Below are positions 50,133-59,918 of a stretch of 64,000 nucleotides of DNA, one piece after another (within the stretch, counting starts at the first letter, position 1; each line of letters starts with the position of its first letter). Position numbers and translations under genes: made by a program. The notes under the pieces were generated by a model that made no database searches, was not told where the DNA came from, and saw nothing but the letters and a program-made list of their open reading frames with translations. Origin of the DNA: Deltaproteobacteria bacterium (lineage in GTDB: Bacteria; Desulfobacterota; GWC2-55-46); the NCBI GenBank assembly GCA_016177845.1, contig JACOUO010000017.1:124001-188000 (forward strand). Reading direction: 5' to 3'.

Positions 50133-52820
50133 ATGGTTTTATTCAGGATTTTGAAACGCCTTGGGCCTTTGTGCCTTGGGTTAATGATGATGGGGTTTAT
50201 GGCTGCTCCCTCCTCCTTTGCGGCGGATGTTTATCTGGTTGCCAGGCAATTCGATAAACTGATGCCGGATGGTACAACAGTAAGGATGTGGGGCTTTGCC
50301 TCAGACGCAGACAATAATCTCAATACCATCGGCACTGAGGTAGCTGCCTCTCCGGGGCCGATGATAACGGTCCAGCCGGATGACACTCAGCTTAATATCC
50401 ACCTCCGTAATGACCTGAGCGTTCCTGTATCAATCGTAATACCTGGCCTGACCGCAAGCCTCTCACCTGTGAGATTTACCGATACGCTCGGCAGAAGCAG
50501 GGTAGAGTCTTTTACGGCAGAGACCGCGCCCGGCAGCACCAGGACATACACATGGAATAATGTGCGTACAGGAAGCCTGATCTACCACAGCGGAACTCAT
50601 CCCGCCCTTCAGGTGCAGATGGGGCTTTACGGAGGAGTTAAAAAGAACTTCGCAGCAGGGCAGGCATATTCCAATGGCGGCTCGGCCTTTACAAACGAGG
50701 TAATCCTTTTTTACAGCGAAATAGACCCTGCACTGCATACTGCGGTAGCAAACGGCACTTACGGCACAGCCTCTTACCCGAGCACGCTGAATTACAGCCC
50801 GAAATATTTTCTTGTAAACGGTGAGCCTTATACGACAGGTACGCCTGCGATACCTGCGGGTAATGTGAATGAGAATACGCTGATCAGGTTTTACAACTTG
50901 GGGCTTGATTCTCATGTGCCGACAATGCTTGATTCTTACATGAAGCTTATTGCTGAGGATGCAAATCCCTATCCGTTCCCCAAACAGCAGTACTCCGCGC
51001 ACCTGCCGGCGTCAAAAACAATTGACGCCATTTTTACCGCCACAAAAGGCGGCAGGGTCGCGCTCTTCGACAGAAAACTAAGTCTTTTAAACGGCACGGC
51101 CTCATCCGGCGGCATGCTGAGCTACTTGAATGTTATCGGTTCGCTTTCAGCCAATAATGACGCCTACTCAGTGACACAGGGCAATAGTTTGAATGTGCCT
51201 GCGCCGGGAGTGCTTGCAAACGACAGCCTGTCCGGGAACTCAACCGCTTCGCTCGTAACTACAGTCAGTAGCGGGAGCCTGACGCTGAACGCTGACGGGT
51301 CTTTCGTGTATACGCCGACCCCGGCTTTCAGCGGACAGGTGACATTCAGCTACAGGATAGTGGACGGCGCCAACACAAGCAATACCGCTACCGTCACTAT
51401 TACGGTCAATCCTGCTGCGGTCGCCCCCATCGCAGGCAATGACTCATACTCGACAAATGAGGATACCCAGTTAAATATCGCTGCAGCCGGCGTGCTTGCC
51501 AATGACACGATCACTTATCCTAATCCGGCAGCCGTGCTCGTGACGAATGTCAGGAACGGCACCCTCAGGCTCAATGCTGACGGTTCTTTCACCTATACGC
51601 CTGCCATGAACTTCAATGGCACTGATTCATTCACTTATATGATAACCACGAGCGGGCTATCAAGCAATACCGCTACAGTTACGATTACCGTAAATCCTGT
51701 AAATGACAGCCCTGTTGCAAGAAATGACAGCGCGGCTACATTCAAGAACGACCCGGTGACGGTAAATGTGCTTGCCAATGATCTTGATCCTGATGGCGAC
51801 TCTCTTATGGTAACAAACGCAACGGGCGCAACAAGAGGCACGCTTGCAATCAATCCTGACTACACCGTTACATACACGCCTAATATCGGCTACTTCGGGC
51901 CTGACAGTTTCACCTACACAATCAGCGACGGAAGCCTCACTGCCGCGGCAACAGTATCCATCGTTGTCAATAACAGGCCTGACGCAGTCAATGACCAGTA
52001 CTCGGTCAATGAGGACACGATATTGAATGTGGCGGCGCCCGGCGTACTGGCAAACGATATTGTAAATGAGCCGAGCCCTGTCGCAGTTATTGTCAACGGT
52101 CCGGCAAAAGGGATACTTACCCTTAATACGAACGGCTCATTCAGCTACACCCCTTCGCCTGATTTCAACGGAGTTGATTCGTTCACTTATGTAGTCAATA
52201 CAGCAACAGTGAACAGCAATGTGGCTACCGTCACCATTACAGTAAACCCTGTAAATGACAGGCCCGTTGCTGCTTATGATGTGGCAACTACTCCGTTTAA
52301 TACCCCGATAAACATAAATGTGCTTGCCAATGATACAGACGTCGACGGCGACCAGCTATCGGTGATAATCAATACCAACCCGGCCAACGGCACGGTAGTT
52401 ATCAATCCTGACAGGACCGTAAGATACACGCCGAGGACAGGATTCAGCGGTACTGACACATTCTACTATGTTGCCAGCGACGGGCTCCTTACAAGTATCC
52501 GCTCAAGGGTAACAGTGACAGTCAGGGCCAATGCGACGCCTGTTGCGGTAGCCGATAATGTCGTAACCACGATAAATACGCCTATAACCATCAATGTAGT
52601 TGCCAATGACTATGACCCTGACGGAACGATTGTCCCGAGCACTGTAACCATTGTCTCCAATCCCATAAGGGGAGGGACAGTGGTTAATAACGGCAACGGG
52701 ACAATAAGGTTTACCCCTGGAGCTAACTTCATCGGTTTTGATTCCTTCTACTATACCGTGAGGGATAACTACGGAAGGGTCTCAAACAACGCAAAGGTCA
52801 CAGTGCAGGTAATACGATAA
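50133..52820 (+). CDS. degenerate cupredoxin/MCO-fold protein fused to six cadherin/tandem-95-like Ig repeats
   Basis: N-terminus parallels the 48819 product (YHSGTHPALQVQMGLYGG vs YYSGSRPELQVEMGLVGA) without Cu ligands; repeated VLANDxDxDGD...GTxxxNxDGxxxYTP..F.GxDSFxY.. Confidence 0.8.
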   Translation: MVLFRILKRLGPLCLGLMMMGFMAAPSSFAADVYLVARQFDKLMPDGTTVRMWGFASDADNNLNTIGTEVAASPGPMITVQPDDTQLNIHLRNDLSVPVSIVIPGLTASLSPVRFTDTLGRSRVESFTAETAPGSTRTYTWNNVRTGSLIYHSGTHPALQVQMGLYGGVKKNFAAGQAYSNGGSAFTNEVILFYSEIDPALHTAVANGTYGTASYPSTLNYSPKYFLVNGEPYTTGTPAIPAGNVNENTLIRFYNLGLDSHVPTMLDSYMKLIAEDANPYPFPKQQYSAHLPASKTIDAIFTATKGGRVALFDRKLSLLNGTASSGGMLSYLNVIGSLSANNDAYSVTQGNSLNVPAPGVLANDSLSGNSTASLVTTVSSGSLTLNADGSFVYTPTPAFSGQVTFSYRIVDGANTSNTATVTITVNPAAVAPIAGNDSYSTNEDTQLNIAAAGVLANDTITYPNPAAVLVTNVRNGTLRLNADGSFTYTPAMNFNGTDSFTYMITTSGLSSNTATVTITVNPVNDSPVARNDSAATFKNDPVTVNVLANDLDPDGDSLMVTNATGATRGTLAINPDYTVTYTPNIGYFGPDSFTYTISDGSLTAAATVSIVVNNRPDAVNDQYSVNEDTILNVAAPGVLANDIVNEPSPVAVIVNGPAKGILTLNTNGSFSYTPSPDFNGVDSFTYVVNTATVNSNVATVTITVNPVNDRPVAAYDVATTPFNTPININVLANDTDVDGDQLSVIINTNPANGTVVINPDRTVRYTPRTGFSGTDTFYYVASDGLLTSIRSRVTVTVRANATPVAVADNVVTTINTPITINVVANDYDPDGTIVPSTVTIVSNPIRGGTVVNNGNGTIRFTPGANFIGFDSFYYTVRDNYGRVSNNAKVTVQVIR

Positions 52821-52828
52821 TGAAAGGA

Positions 52829-52854
52829 GCGGGCGTCTCTTCGGAGACGCCCGC
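52829..52854 (+). other. UUCG-tetraloop hairpin without T run, after third cupredoxin gene
   Basis: gcgggcgtctc-ttcg-gagacgcccgc, 11-bp stem. Confidence 0.7.
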
Positions 52855-52868
52855 ACTCTTAAATGTAC

Positions 52869-53315
52869 ATGGCCAGAAATAATTTTATAAAAGCGGCTTT
52901 TATATTTAGCTCTTTTGCATGCCTTCTTCTGTTCTCGGGCTGTTCGTTCTTAAAGACAACCGAGAGGCGCGCCGGCTTTGAGGAGCGCTGGGGTATACGC
53001 ATCGAGAGCGTGAGGCTTACTGCCGAAGGGTACATGATGGATTTCCGTTACAGGATAGTCGACCCTCATAAGGCTGCGGTGCTTATTGAAAAAAATACCA
53101 CTCCTTATGTGGTGCACAAAAAGACAGGGGTGAAGATGATAGTGCCGACCCCTGCCAAGGTTGGCCCATTGAGGCAAAGGTCTGACGGTACTCCTCCTAA
53201 GGTTGGCAGGACATATTTCATGATATTCGGCAATCCCGGAAAACTTGTGAAACATGGAGATGAAGTGACCATAGTAGCCGGGAATTTCAGGGCAGAAAAT
53301 CTTGTTGTGGAATGA
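52869..53315 (+). CDS. lipoprotein of unknown function
   Basis: Lipobox LLLFSGC; small beta-rich domain; lies between cupredoxin genes and the subtilase. Confidence 0.65.
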   Translation: MARNNFIKAAFIFSSFACLLLFSGCSFLKTTERRAGFEERWGIRIESVRLTAEGYMMDFRYRIVDPHKAAVLIEKNTTPYVVHKKTGVKMIVPTPAKVGPLRQRSDGTPPKVGRTYFMIFGNPGKLVKHGDEVTIVAGNFRAENLVVE

Positions 53316-53336
53316 TGAGAAGGAGGTTGCGGCGCG

Positions 53337-55049
53337 ATGAAGAGATTTCTGAAAGCATTGCTGTCAGTGCCTGTGGTCTTATTCTCAGCTAATGCCTTTG
53401 GGGCAACGCTCAGCCCTGAGGTTGACATGGCCTTGCAAAAATTGCAGGCAAATGAAGAGCTGTCGGTAATAGTAAACCTTGCGGATAAGCCTGACCTCAC
53501 GCAGTTCAGGAATATCGAAAAACGGGCAAGAAGGCCTAAGATACTCAAAGAGCTTAAAGACAAGGCTGAGCTTACGCAAAGGCCTTTAAAGGATTTATTT
53601 GCGAAGAGAGGGGTGAGGCGTTTTGCCCCGCTTTGGATAACGAATCAGATGGCTATAACAGCCCCGGCAAACGTAGTGCGCGAGCTTGCAAAGATACCCG
53701 GGGTAAAGAGCATACAGCTTGATGCCGTAATACAGGCCCCTTCTCCGAATTACGGGACATCCGCGGGAACTGAATGGAATGTGAGCGCGCTTCAGGCCCC
53801 TGACCTGTGGGCAATGGGATTTACGGGCAGCGGCATAACTGTAGCAAATCTGGATACGGGAGTGGATTGGAATCACCCTGACCTGAGCGGAAAGTGGAGG
53901 GGCGGCACAAACAGCTGGTATGACCCGAACGGGCAGCACACTACGCCTTATGACGCAAACGGCCACGGCACTCAGGTGATGGGCATCATGGTCGGAGGGA
54001 GCTCGAGCGGAACAAACATAGGTGTGGCGCCGGATTCAAAATGGATAGCGGTAAAGATTTTCAATGACATGGGCACCGCTACATTGAGCACAGTGCATCT
54101 GGGGTTTCAATGGCTTCTTGACCCTGATGCAAACCCTCTTACTGACGACGCGCCGGATGTAGTCAATAATTCGTGGAGCCTTGGAAATATTAACACCTGC
54201 TTCAATGAATTTCAAAACGATACACAGGTGCTTAAGGATGCAGGGATAAGTATAGTCTTCTCAGCGGGTAATGACGGGCCTGCGCCCAATACAAGCATGA
54301 GCCCTTCGAATTATTCTACAACTGTTTCCGCCGGAGCGTTGGATAGCGCATTGAACATAGCTGATTTCAGCAGTATCGGGCCTTCAGCATGCAACGGCGG
54401 AATCTATCCTACATTTACCGCCCCTGGAGTGAATATAAAAACAGCAGACCTTTCGTACGGAGGAATTATCCCTTACCCGTATGTTTATGTATCCGGCACA
54501 TCGTTTTCAGCGGCCCACATAAGCGGGGCAATGGCGCTTCTTTCAAGCGCTCTGCCTAGCGCAACACCTGCGCAGCTTGAAGGGGCCCTTAAGTCAACAG
54601 CAACTGACCTTGGCGCGATAGGGCCTGATAATACCTACGGCTACGGGCTAATGCGTCTTGCGGACGCGTATAGGAGTATGGTCGGTTCAGTTGCAATTGA
54701 TAACGATAACGATGGCTACGCCGCTGATTCAGACTGTAATGATAATGATCCTCAAATACATCCGAATGCCCCTGAGGTCAAGTTCGACAATATCGACCAG
54801 GACTGCAACGGATACGATCTTACTATCAGGATAACAAGGGCGACTTACAGTGCAGCTTACAAGACATTAAGAGTTGAAGCGACAAGCTCGCTTAGAGGCA
54901 ACGCAAACCTTGAAGTTGTAAATTACGGCCCAATGACATGGAATGCCAAGCTGAATAAATGGATTGCCTCTGTCCGTAAAGTCATGTCTAAACCCGCGAC
55001 TGTGAATGTTTCGGGGGTTGAAGGTATTGAGACGGCTGCAGTGAAATAA
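53337..55049 (+). CDS. secreted S8 (subtilisin) peptidase with C-terminal MopE-like metal-binding repeat
   Basis: Catalytic Asp ANLDTGVDWNHPDL, His NGHGTQVMGI, Ser SGTSFSAAHISGAMALL; tail DNDNDGYAADSDCNDNDPQIHPNAPEVKFDNIDQDCNGYD. Confidence 0.9.
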   Translation: MKRFLKALLSVPVVLFSANAFGATLSPEVDMALQKLQANEELSVIVNLADKPDLTQFRNIEKRARRPKILKELKDKAELTQRPLKDLFAKRGVRRFAPLWITNQMAITAPANVVRELAKIPGVKSIQLDAVIQAPSPNYGTSAGTEWNVSALQAPDLWAMGFTGSGITVANLDTGVDWNHPDLSGKWRGGTNSWYDPNGQHTTPYDANGHGTQVMGIMVGGSSSGTNIGVAPDSKWIAVKIFNDMGTATLSTVHLGFQWLLDPDANPLTDDAPDVVNNSWSLGNINTCFNEFQNDTQVLKDAGISIVFSAGNDGPAPNTSMSPSNYSTTVSAGALDSALNIADFSSIGPSACNGGIYPTFTAPGVNIKTADLSYGGIIPYPYVYVSGTSFSAAHISGAMALLSSALPSATPAQLEGALKSTATDLGAIGPDNTYGYGLMRLADAYRSMVGSVAIDNDNDGYAADSDCNDNDPQIHPNAPEVKFDNIDQDCNGYDLTIRITRATYSAAYKTLRVEATSSLRGNANLEVVNYGPMTWNAKLNKWIASVRKVMSKPATVNVSGVEGIETAAVK

Positions 55050-55071
55050 ATCCGGTTTTCGCAGAGGGAAG

Positions 55072-56760
55072 ATGAGCGCAGAGCTGATAGGAGAGATGTT
55101 TATCTCGAAGGGCATATTAAATGCTGATGAGCTTTTGCTCGGCCTTGAAGAGCAAAAAAAAGCAGGAGAGAGACTTGGCGCGACGCTCGTGCGTCTTGGT
55201 TATATTTCAAAGAAAGAGCTTTATGACGCTCTAAGCCTGCAGTTCGGAATTCCTCTCTTGACTGATTCACAAGCTCTTGCCCCCCCTCTGCTCCAAAGGA
55301 ACCCATCTCCAAAATTTCTGAAATATTACAAGACAGTGCCTGTTGAAAGGGACGGAGAGGCATTGAAAGTAGCTGTCTCTGATCCTCTTGACCCTTATCC
55401 GCTTGCGGCAATAAGCTTTTACACAGGTTTAAAAGCAGAGCCTGTTCTTGCGGAAGAAGAGCGCATACTTGAGCTGATAGACGCCTTTTACGGAAGCGGC
55501 CCCGTGACAATGGAGAAGATAATCCAGGGCATGGGGGATAAGGACTCTGAAAGAGCGATATCCGATACTGATGATGTAGAGCAGCTCAAGGACATGGCGC
55601 AGGAAGCCCCTGTGATAAACCTCGTCAATATCCTTATTACAAAGGCGGTTGAGAAGAGGGCAAGCGATATACATATAGAGCCGTTTGAGGATATGCTCCA
55701 CATCCGCTACAGGATTGACGGGATTTTGTCTCTTGTTGAATCCCTTCCCAAAAGGCTGCACCCTGCTGTTGCATCAAGGGTCAAGATAATGTCCAAGCTC
55801 AATATAGCCGAGCGGAGGCTTCCGCAGGACGGCAGGATAAAACTCAAGTCAGCTGGCAGGGACATTGACATCAGGGTCTCGACAGTGCCGACCCTTTACG
55901 GCGAGAGCATTGTGATGAGGCTCCTTGATCCAACAGGAGTAATCTCGCTTGAGGCAATAGGGTTTTCAGAGGAGAACAGAAAATCCTTTGAGACGCTCAT
56001 ACGGCAGCCGCACGGGATGATACTTGTGACAGGGCCTACCGGAAGCGGCAAATCCACTACACTCTACGCCGCGCTCTCAAAGATAAACACGGTCATTAAA
56101 AAGGTTATCACAATAGAAGACCCTGTTGAGTATAACCTTGAAGGAATAAACCAGATACAGGTTAAGCCCAAGATTGGTTTTACATTCGCAAACGGGCTGC
56201 GCTCAATTGTCAGGCAGGACCCCGATGTAATAATGGTGGGAGAGATAAGGGACGCTGAGACTGCCGACATAGCGATACACTCGGCATTGACCGGTCACCT
56301 CATCCTGTCAACGCTTCATACAAACGATGCTCCGGGCGCGGTTACAAGGCTTATTGACATGGGCATTGAAAGTTATCTCATCTCTTCAAGCCTTCTCGGT
56401 GTGCTTGCCCAGAGGCTTGTGAGAGTCATCTGTGAGAATTGCAGGATTGATATAGACGGTTACTCCCTTGCGAATATTCCGATTGAACTGAAAACAGCTG
56501 ATAAGGAGCTTAGGTTATACAAAGGCGCGGGGTGCCCTGAGTGCGACAATACAGGTTATAAAGGCAGAACGGTAATTACAGAGTTCATGTCTGTAACTGA
56601 TGAGATAAGGGAGCTTATAGTCGAGAAGAAAGGTTCAAACGCTATCCGTTCAAAAGCGGTTGAACAGGGCATGGTAACGCTTCGCGATGACGGCTGGGCA
56701 AAGGTATTAAAAGGCATAACAACGGCAGATGAGGTGGCAAGGGTTACCCTTGAGCAGTAG
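55072..56760 (+). CDS. gspE: type II secretion ATPase GspE
   Basis: GPTGSGKSTTLYAAL Walker A, EDPVEYNLEGINQIQVKPKIGFTFA, GEIRDAETADIAIHSALTGHLILSTLHTND. Confidence 0.95.
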   Translation: MSAELIGEMFISKGILNADELLLGLEEQKKAGERLGATLVRLGYISKKELYDALSLQFGIPLLTDSQALAPPLLQRNPSPKFLKYYKTVPVERDGEALKVAVSDPLDPYPLAAISFYTGLKAEPVLAEEERILELIDAFYGSGPVTMEKIIQGMGDKDSERAISDTDDVEQLKDMAQEAPVINLVNILITKAVEKRASDIHIEPFEDMLHIRYRIDGILSLVESLPKRLHPAVASRVKIMSKLNIAERRLPQDGRIKLKSAGRDIDIRVSTVPTLYGESIVMRLLDPTGVISLEAIGFSEENRKSFETLIRQPHGMILVTGPTGSGKSTTLYAALSKINTVIKKVITIEDPVEYNLEGINQIQVKPKIGFTFANGLRSIVRQDPDVIMVGEIRDAETADIAIHSALTGHLILSTLHTNDAPGAVTRLIDMGIESYLISSSLLGVLAQRLVRVICENCRIDIDGYSLANIPIELKTADKELRLYKGAGCPECDNTGYKGRTVITEFMSVTDEIRELIVEKKGSNAIRSKAVEQGMVTLRDDGWAKVLKGITTADEVARVTLEQ

Positions 56761-56776
56761 GCTTATTTAAGAGGGG

Positions 56777-57997
56777 ATGATGGCTCTATTCACCTACAAC
56801 GCGACAGATTCAACAGGCAGGCTCATCAAGGGCTCGCTTGAAGCGGCGGATGAAAAGGCGCTTGTCTGCGCGCTTCAGGGCATGGGCTATCTGCCTATCA
56901 ATATAGGCAAGGCTGCAAAGGGCGAAAGAGTAAATCTATTTTCATTTAATGGATTAACAAAAGGTATCTCAGGCAGTGATGTGACAAACTTTACCCATGA
57001 GCTTTCAAGCATGCTGGAAGCAGGTCTGCCGCTTGACAGGTCCATCTCGATTCTGTCGGAGCTTGAGAGAAATGAACGATTCAAAAAAATCCTTGATGAG
57101 ATTTGCAAGGGGCTGAGGGGCGGCAGCACTTTTGCCGAGTGCCTTGAGAAATACCCGCAGGTCTTCTCCGAGATATATGTAAGCACGATCAAGGCGGGCG
57201 AAGCAGGAGGCGCGCTTGAGGCCGTGCTGGCAAGACTTAAAAAATTCATGGAGGACACACAGAAATTAAAGGACGACATTAAATCAGCCCTGCTCTATCC
57301 GCTTCTCCTGACTATCGTAGGAGGCAGCGCTGTTTTGATGATGCTCCTGTTCGTAATACCAAGATTCTCAGTCATCTTCTCGGACACCGGCGGTATCATG
57401 CCGCTTCCGACAAGAATGCTGCTTTTTATAAGTAACGCGGTAGCAGGATATTGGTGGGTTGGGCTTGGGCTTGCAGCCGCGCTCATCTATTTTCTAAAGC
57501 TGAGAATGGGGACAGAGGAAGGAAGGGTCTGGATAGACAGGTCGCTTTTAAGAGTACCGCTTATCGGCATTATTTTAAGGAAGGCGAGCGTAACAAGATT
57601 TTCGCGGACGCTTGGCACGCTACTTCAAGGCGGGCTGCCCATAATAGAAGCGCTTGCTATTGCTATAAAGACAATGGGCAATCTCTCAATAGCCCGTCAA
57701 ATAGAACCTGTCATAGAGGGGGTAAGAAAAGGAAAGGGCATGGCCTTGCCCTTAAAAGAGACTGATGCCTTTCCGCCGCTTGCCGTGCACATGCTCACCG
57801 TGGGCGAAGAGACAGGCAAGCTCGATGAAATGCTCATCAAGCTTGCTGATAATTATGACAGGGACATCAGCACTGCGATAAAGAGGCTTCTTGCCCTGCT
57901 TGAGCCGGGCATTATTCTTGTGATGGCTGTCGTTGTCGGCTTTATAGTTATCTCTCTTCTGCTTGCCATATTCAGCCTTAATGACATGCCTTTATAG
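56777..57997 (+). CDS. gspF: type II secretion inner-membrane protein GspF
   Basis: FTHELSSMLEAGLPLDRSISIL, two GspF domains, TM helices. Confidence 0.93.
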   Translation: MMALFTYNATDSTGRLIKGSLEAADEKALVCALQGMGYLPINIGKAAKGERVNLFSFNGLTKGISGSDVTNFTHELSSMLEAGLPLDRSISILSELERNERFKKILDEICKGLRGGSTFAECLEKYPQVFSEIYVSTIKAGEAGGALEAVLARLKKFMEDTQKLKDDIKSALLYPLLLTIVGGSAVLMMLLFVIPRFSVIFSDTGGIMPLPTRMLLFISNAVAGYWWVGLGLAAALIYFLKLRMGTEEGRVWIDRSLLRVPLIGIILRKASVTRFSRTLGTLLQGGLPIIEALAIAIKTMGNLSIARQIEPVIEGVRKGKGMALPLKETDAFPPLAVHMLTVGEETGKLDEMLIKLADNYDRDISTAIKRLLALLEPGIILVMAVVVGFIVISLLLAIFSLNDMPL

Positions 57998-58005
57998 GAG
58001 AGTGT

Positions 58006-58461
58006 ATGCAATCAAGAGAAACGGACAAAAAGGCGTTGTATGCGGATGAATCGGGTTTTACTCTCGTGGAACTTATAGTTGTTGTGATTATAATCGGGCT
58101 TCTGGCAGCGCTTGTTGTGCCGAAATTGATGGGCAAGGTCGATCAGTCAAAGGTAAAGGCCGCACAGGCGCAGATCGAGCTTTTTGGCGCGGCTTTAGAC
58201 CAGTTCCGCCTTGATACGGGCAGGTATCCTACGACTTCAGAAGGGCTTGAGTCGTTAAGGAATGCCTCAGGCATTGAGAACTGGAGCGGACCATACCTTA
58301 AAAAAGAAATCCCCAACGACCCGTGGAATCATCAGTTCATCTATAAATCACCTGGGGAGCGTGATGATTATGAGATTATTTCATACGGCTCTGACGGCTC
58401 AGCAGGAGGCGACGGAGATAAACAGGATATCGTAAGCTGGAAGGGGCTGAATGAGAAGTAG
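58006..58461 (+). CDS. gspG: major pseudopilin GspG
   Basis: GFTLVELIVVVIIIGLLAALVVPKLMGK and RLDTGRYPTTSEGLESL. Confidence 0.94.
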   Translation: MQSRETDKKALYADESGFTLVELIVVVIIIGLLAALVVPKLMGKVDQSKVKAAQAQIELFGAALDQFRLDTGRYPTTSEGLESLRNASGIENWSGPYLKKEIPNDPWNHQFIYKSPGERDDYEIISYGSDGSAGGDGDKQDIVSWKGLNEK

Positions 58462-58891
58462 AGGGCATAGACGCTATCAGCAAGGCTTCACATTGCTTGA
58501 AGTCCTGCTTGTGATATCCATATTTTCAATTGCCGCGGCCATAGCCGCACCTTCGATATCTGCGGGGCTCGGGAAGGTTGAACTAAAGTCAGCGGCAAAA
58601 AAAATTGCCGCTTCGCTTAATTCGGCAAGGAATGAGGCAATAAGGAAAAGACAGAATTACTACGCGCAGGCGCAGGAAGGAAAAGTGCTGATTTCTTCTG
58701 AAGACATGAAATTCAAAAAAGAGATTACCTCTCCGTCTGAAAGCAGGCTCACTGCATCCGACGGCGTCATAGCATTCTTTCCAAGCGGGTCGTCAAGCGG
58801 GGGAATAATTGAGATATCAAACGAAGGCAGCAAAACAGCTTATGCCATCAAAGTTGAGAACAGCGGCATTATCAAGGTGAATGCCTTATGA
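58451..58891 (+). CDS. gspH: minor pseudopilin GspH
   Basis: QGFTLLEVLLVISIFSIAAAIAAPSI; position. Confidence 0.82.
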   Translation: MRSRGHRRYQQGFTLLEVLLVISIFSIAAAIAAPSISAGLGKVELKSAAKKIAASLNSARNEAIRKRQNYYAQAQEGKVLISSEDMKFKKEITSPSESRLTASDGVIAFFPSGSSSGGIIEISNEGSKTAYAIKVENSGIIKVNAL

Positions 58892-59277
58892 GAAATGTGG
58901 GCAGGCCTTTTTTTGATATGACCGGATTTACCCTGCTTGAGGTAATGGCCGCTCTCGCAATACTCGGCGGTGCCATACTGATAATTCTGCAGCTATTCTC
59001 AGGGGGGTTGAACCTTGCAAGAAAAGCGGATGAACAGACCGGCATAGTGCTTTTCGCGAAGGAAAAGATGAATGAACTGCTCCTTGATAATGAACTCAGG
59101 GAAGGTGAGATAAAAGGCGCGTTTGAAGGCAGCTATAAATGGGTCGCCTTTATAAGCCCTGTTAAAACCGATATTGAAGATCCGATGATCCGTAGCTTTA
59201 AAATAGAATTGGATGTTGATGACGGGATTGCAAAGAGTTCGTACAGGCTTTCAACCCTGAAAACAGTTTTAAATTAA
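58888..59277 (+). CDS. gspI: minor pseudopilin GspI
   Basis: TGFTLLEVMAALAILGGAILIILQ...AKEKMNELL. Confidence 0.82.
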   Translation: MRNVGRPFFDMTGFTLLEVMAALAILGGAILIILQLFSGGLNLARKADEQTGIVLFAKEKMNELLLDNELREGEIKGAFEGSYKWVAFISPVKTDIEDPMIRSFKIELDVDDGIAKSSYRLSTLKTVLN

Positions 59278-59287
59278 GGCTTCTTAA

Positions 59288-59917
59288 ATGGTTAAGAATC
59301 TATCCATGGTTTTGGATGATAAGAGGGGTTTTACCTTACTTGAAACTGTTTTGACGCTTTTTATACTCGTGACCCTTACAGGCCTTGTTCTTTCAAGTTT
59401 AAGGCTTGGCATAAGGGCATGGGAGCGTGGAGAAAAGTTTATCGAGGAAAGCTCTGTTAAAAGGACTATTGCGTCAAGGCTTTCAGCAGAGGTCGGCTCA
59501 ATATACCTTTACCCTGTTAATGATGATGGCGGGAGTAAATATCTTTTCAGAGGCGCAGAGGATAATCTCGGCTTTGTTACATTTTCAAATAACGGGATAA
59601 GGCCCCCGTGGGGCGGCTTGACATCGGTCTATTACTTTGTGGATAAAGACGGCCTCTCCGCAAGGCTTAAGTCATTGCCGGATTCAGACGCGGAAATCTC
59701 AGAAGGCGGGCATCTGGTCTCGCTCTCAGGTGAAGTGAGCAATATCAGCTTTGAGTACCTCGGCCAATCAGGATGGGAAAGAAACTGGGACGCAGATGAA
59801 AAGAGGAGCCTGCCGTTTGCAGTAAGAACAAAGGTTTTTTTCAGGAGCGGAAAGACGTTCTTATTGACCATGCCCGTATATACGGCAGTTGCACAGGAAA
59901 ATGTAAGCCAACCTTAA
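59288..59917 (+). CDS. gspJ: minor pseudopilin GspJ
   Basis: RGFTLLETVLTLFILVTLTGLVLSSLRLGIRAWERG. Confidence 0.82.
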   Translation: MVKNLSMVLDDKRGFTLLETVLTLFILVTLTGLVLSSLRLGIRAWERGEKFIEESSVKRTIASRLSAEVGSIYLYPVNDDGGSKYLFRGAEDNLGFVTFSNNGIRPPWGGLTSVYYFVDKDGLSARLKSLPDSDAEISEGGHLVSLSGEVSNISFEYLGQSGWERNWDADEKRSLPFAVRTKVFFRSGKTFLLTMPVYTAVAQENVSQP

Positions 59918-59918
59918 C

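Noticed and set aside
47569-52820. Idea that the three cupredoxin ORFs are one MCO gene broken by frameshifts
   Set aside because: Each ORF has its own stop, SD (ggag-type) and N-terminal signal peptide, and each covers two cupredoxin-like domains; they are separate genes.
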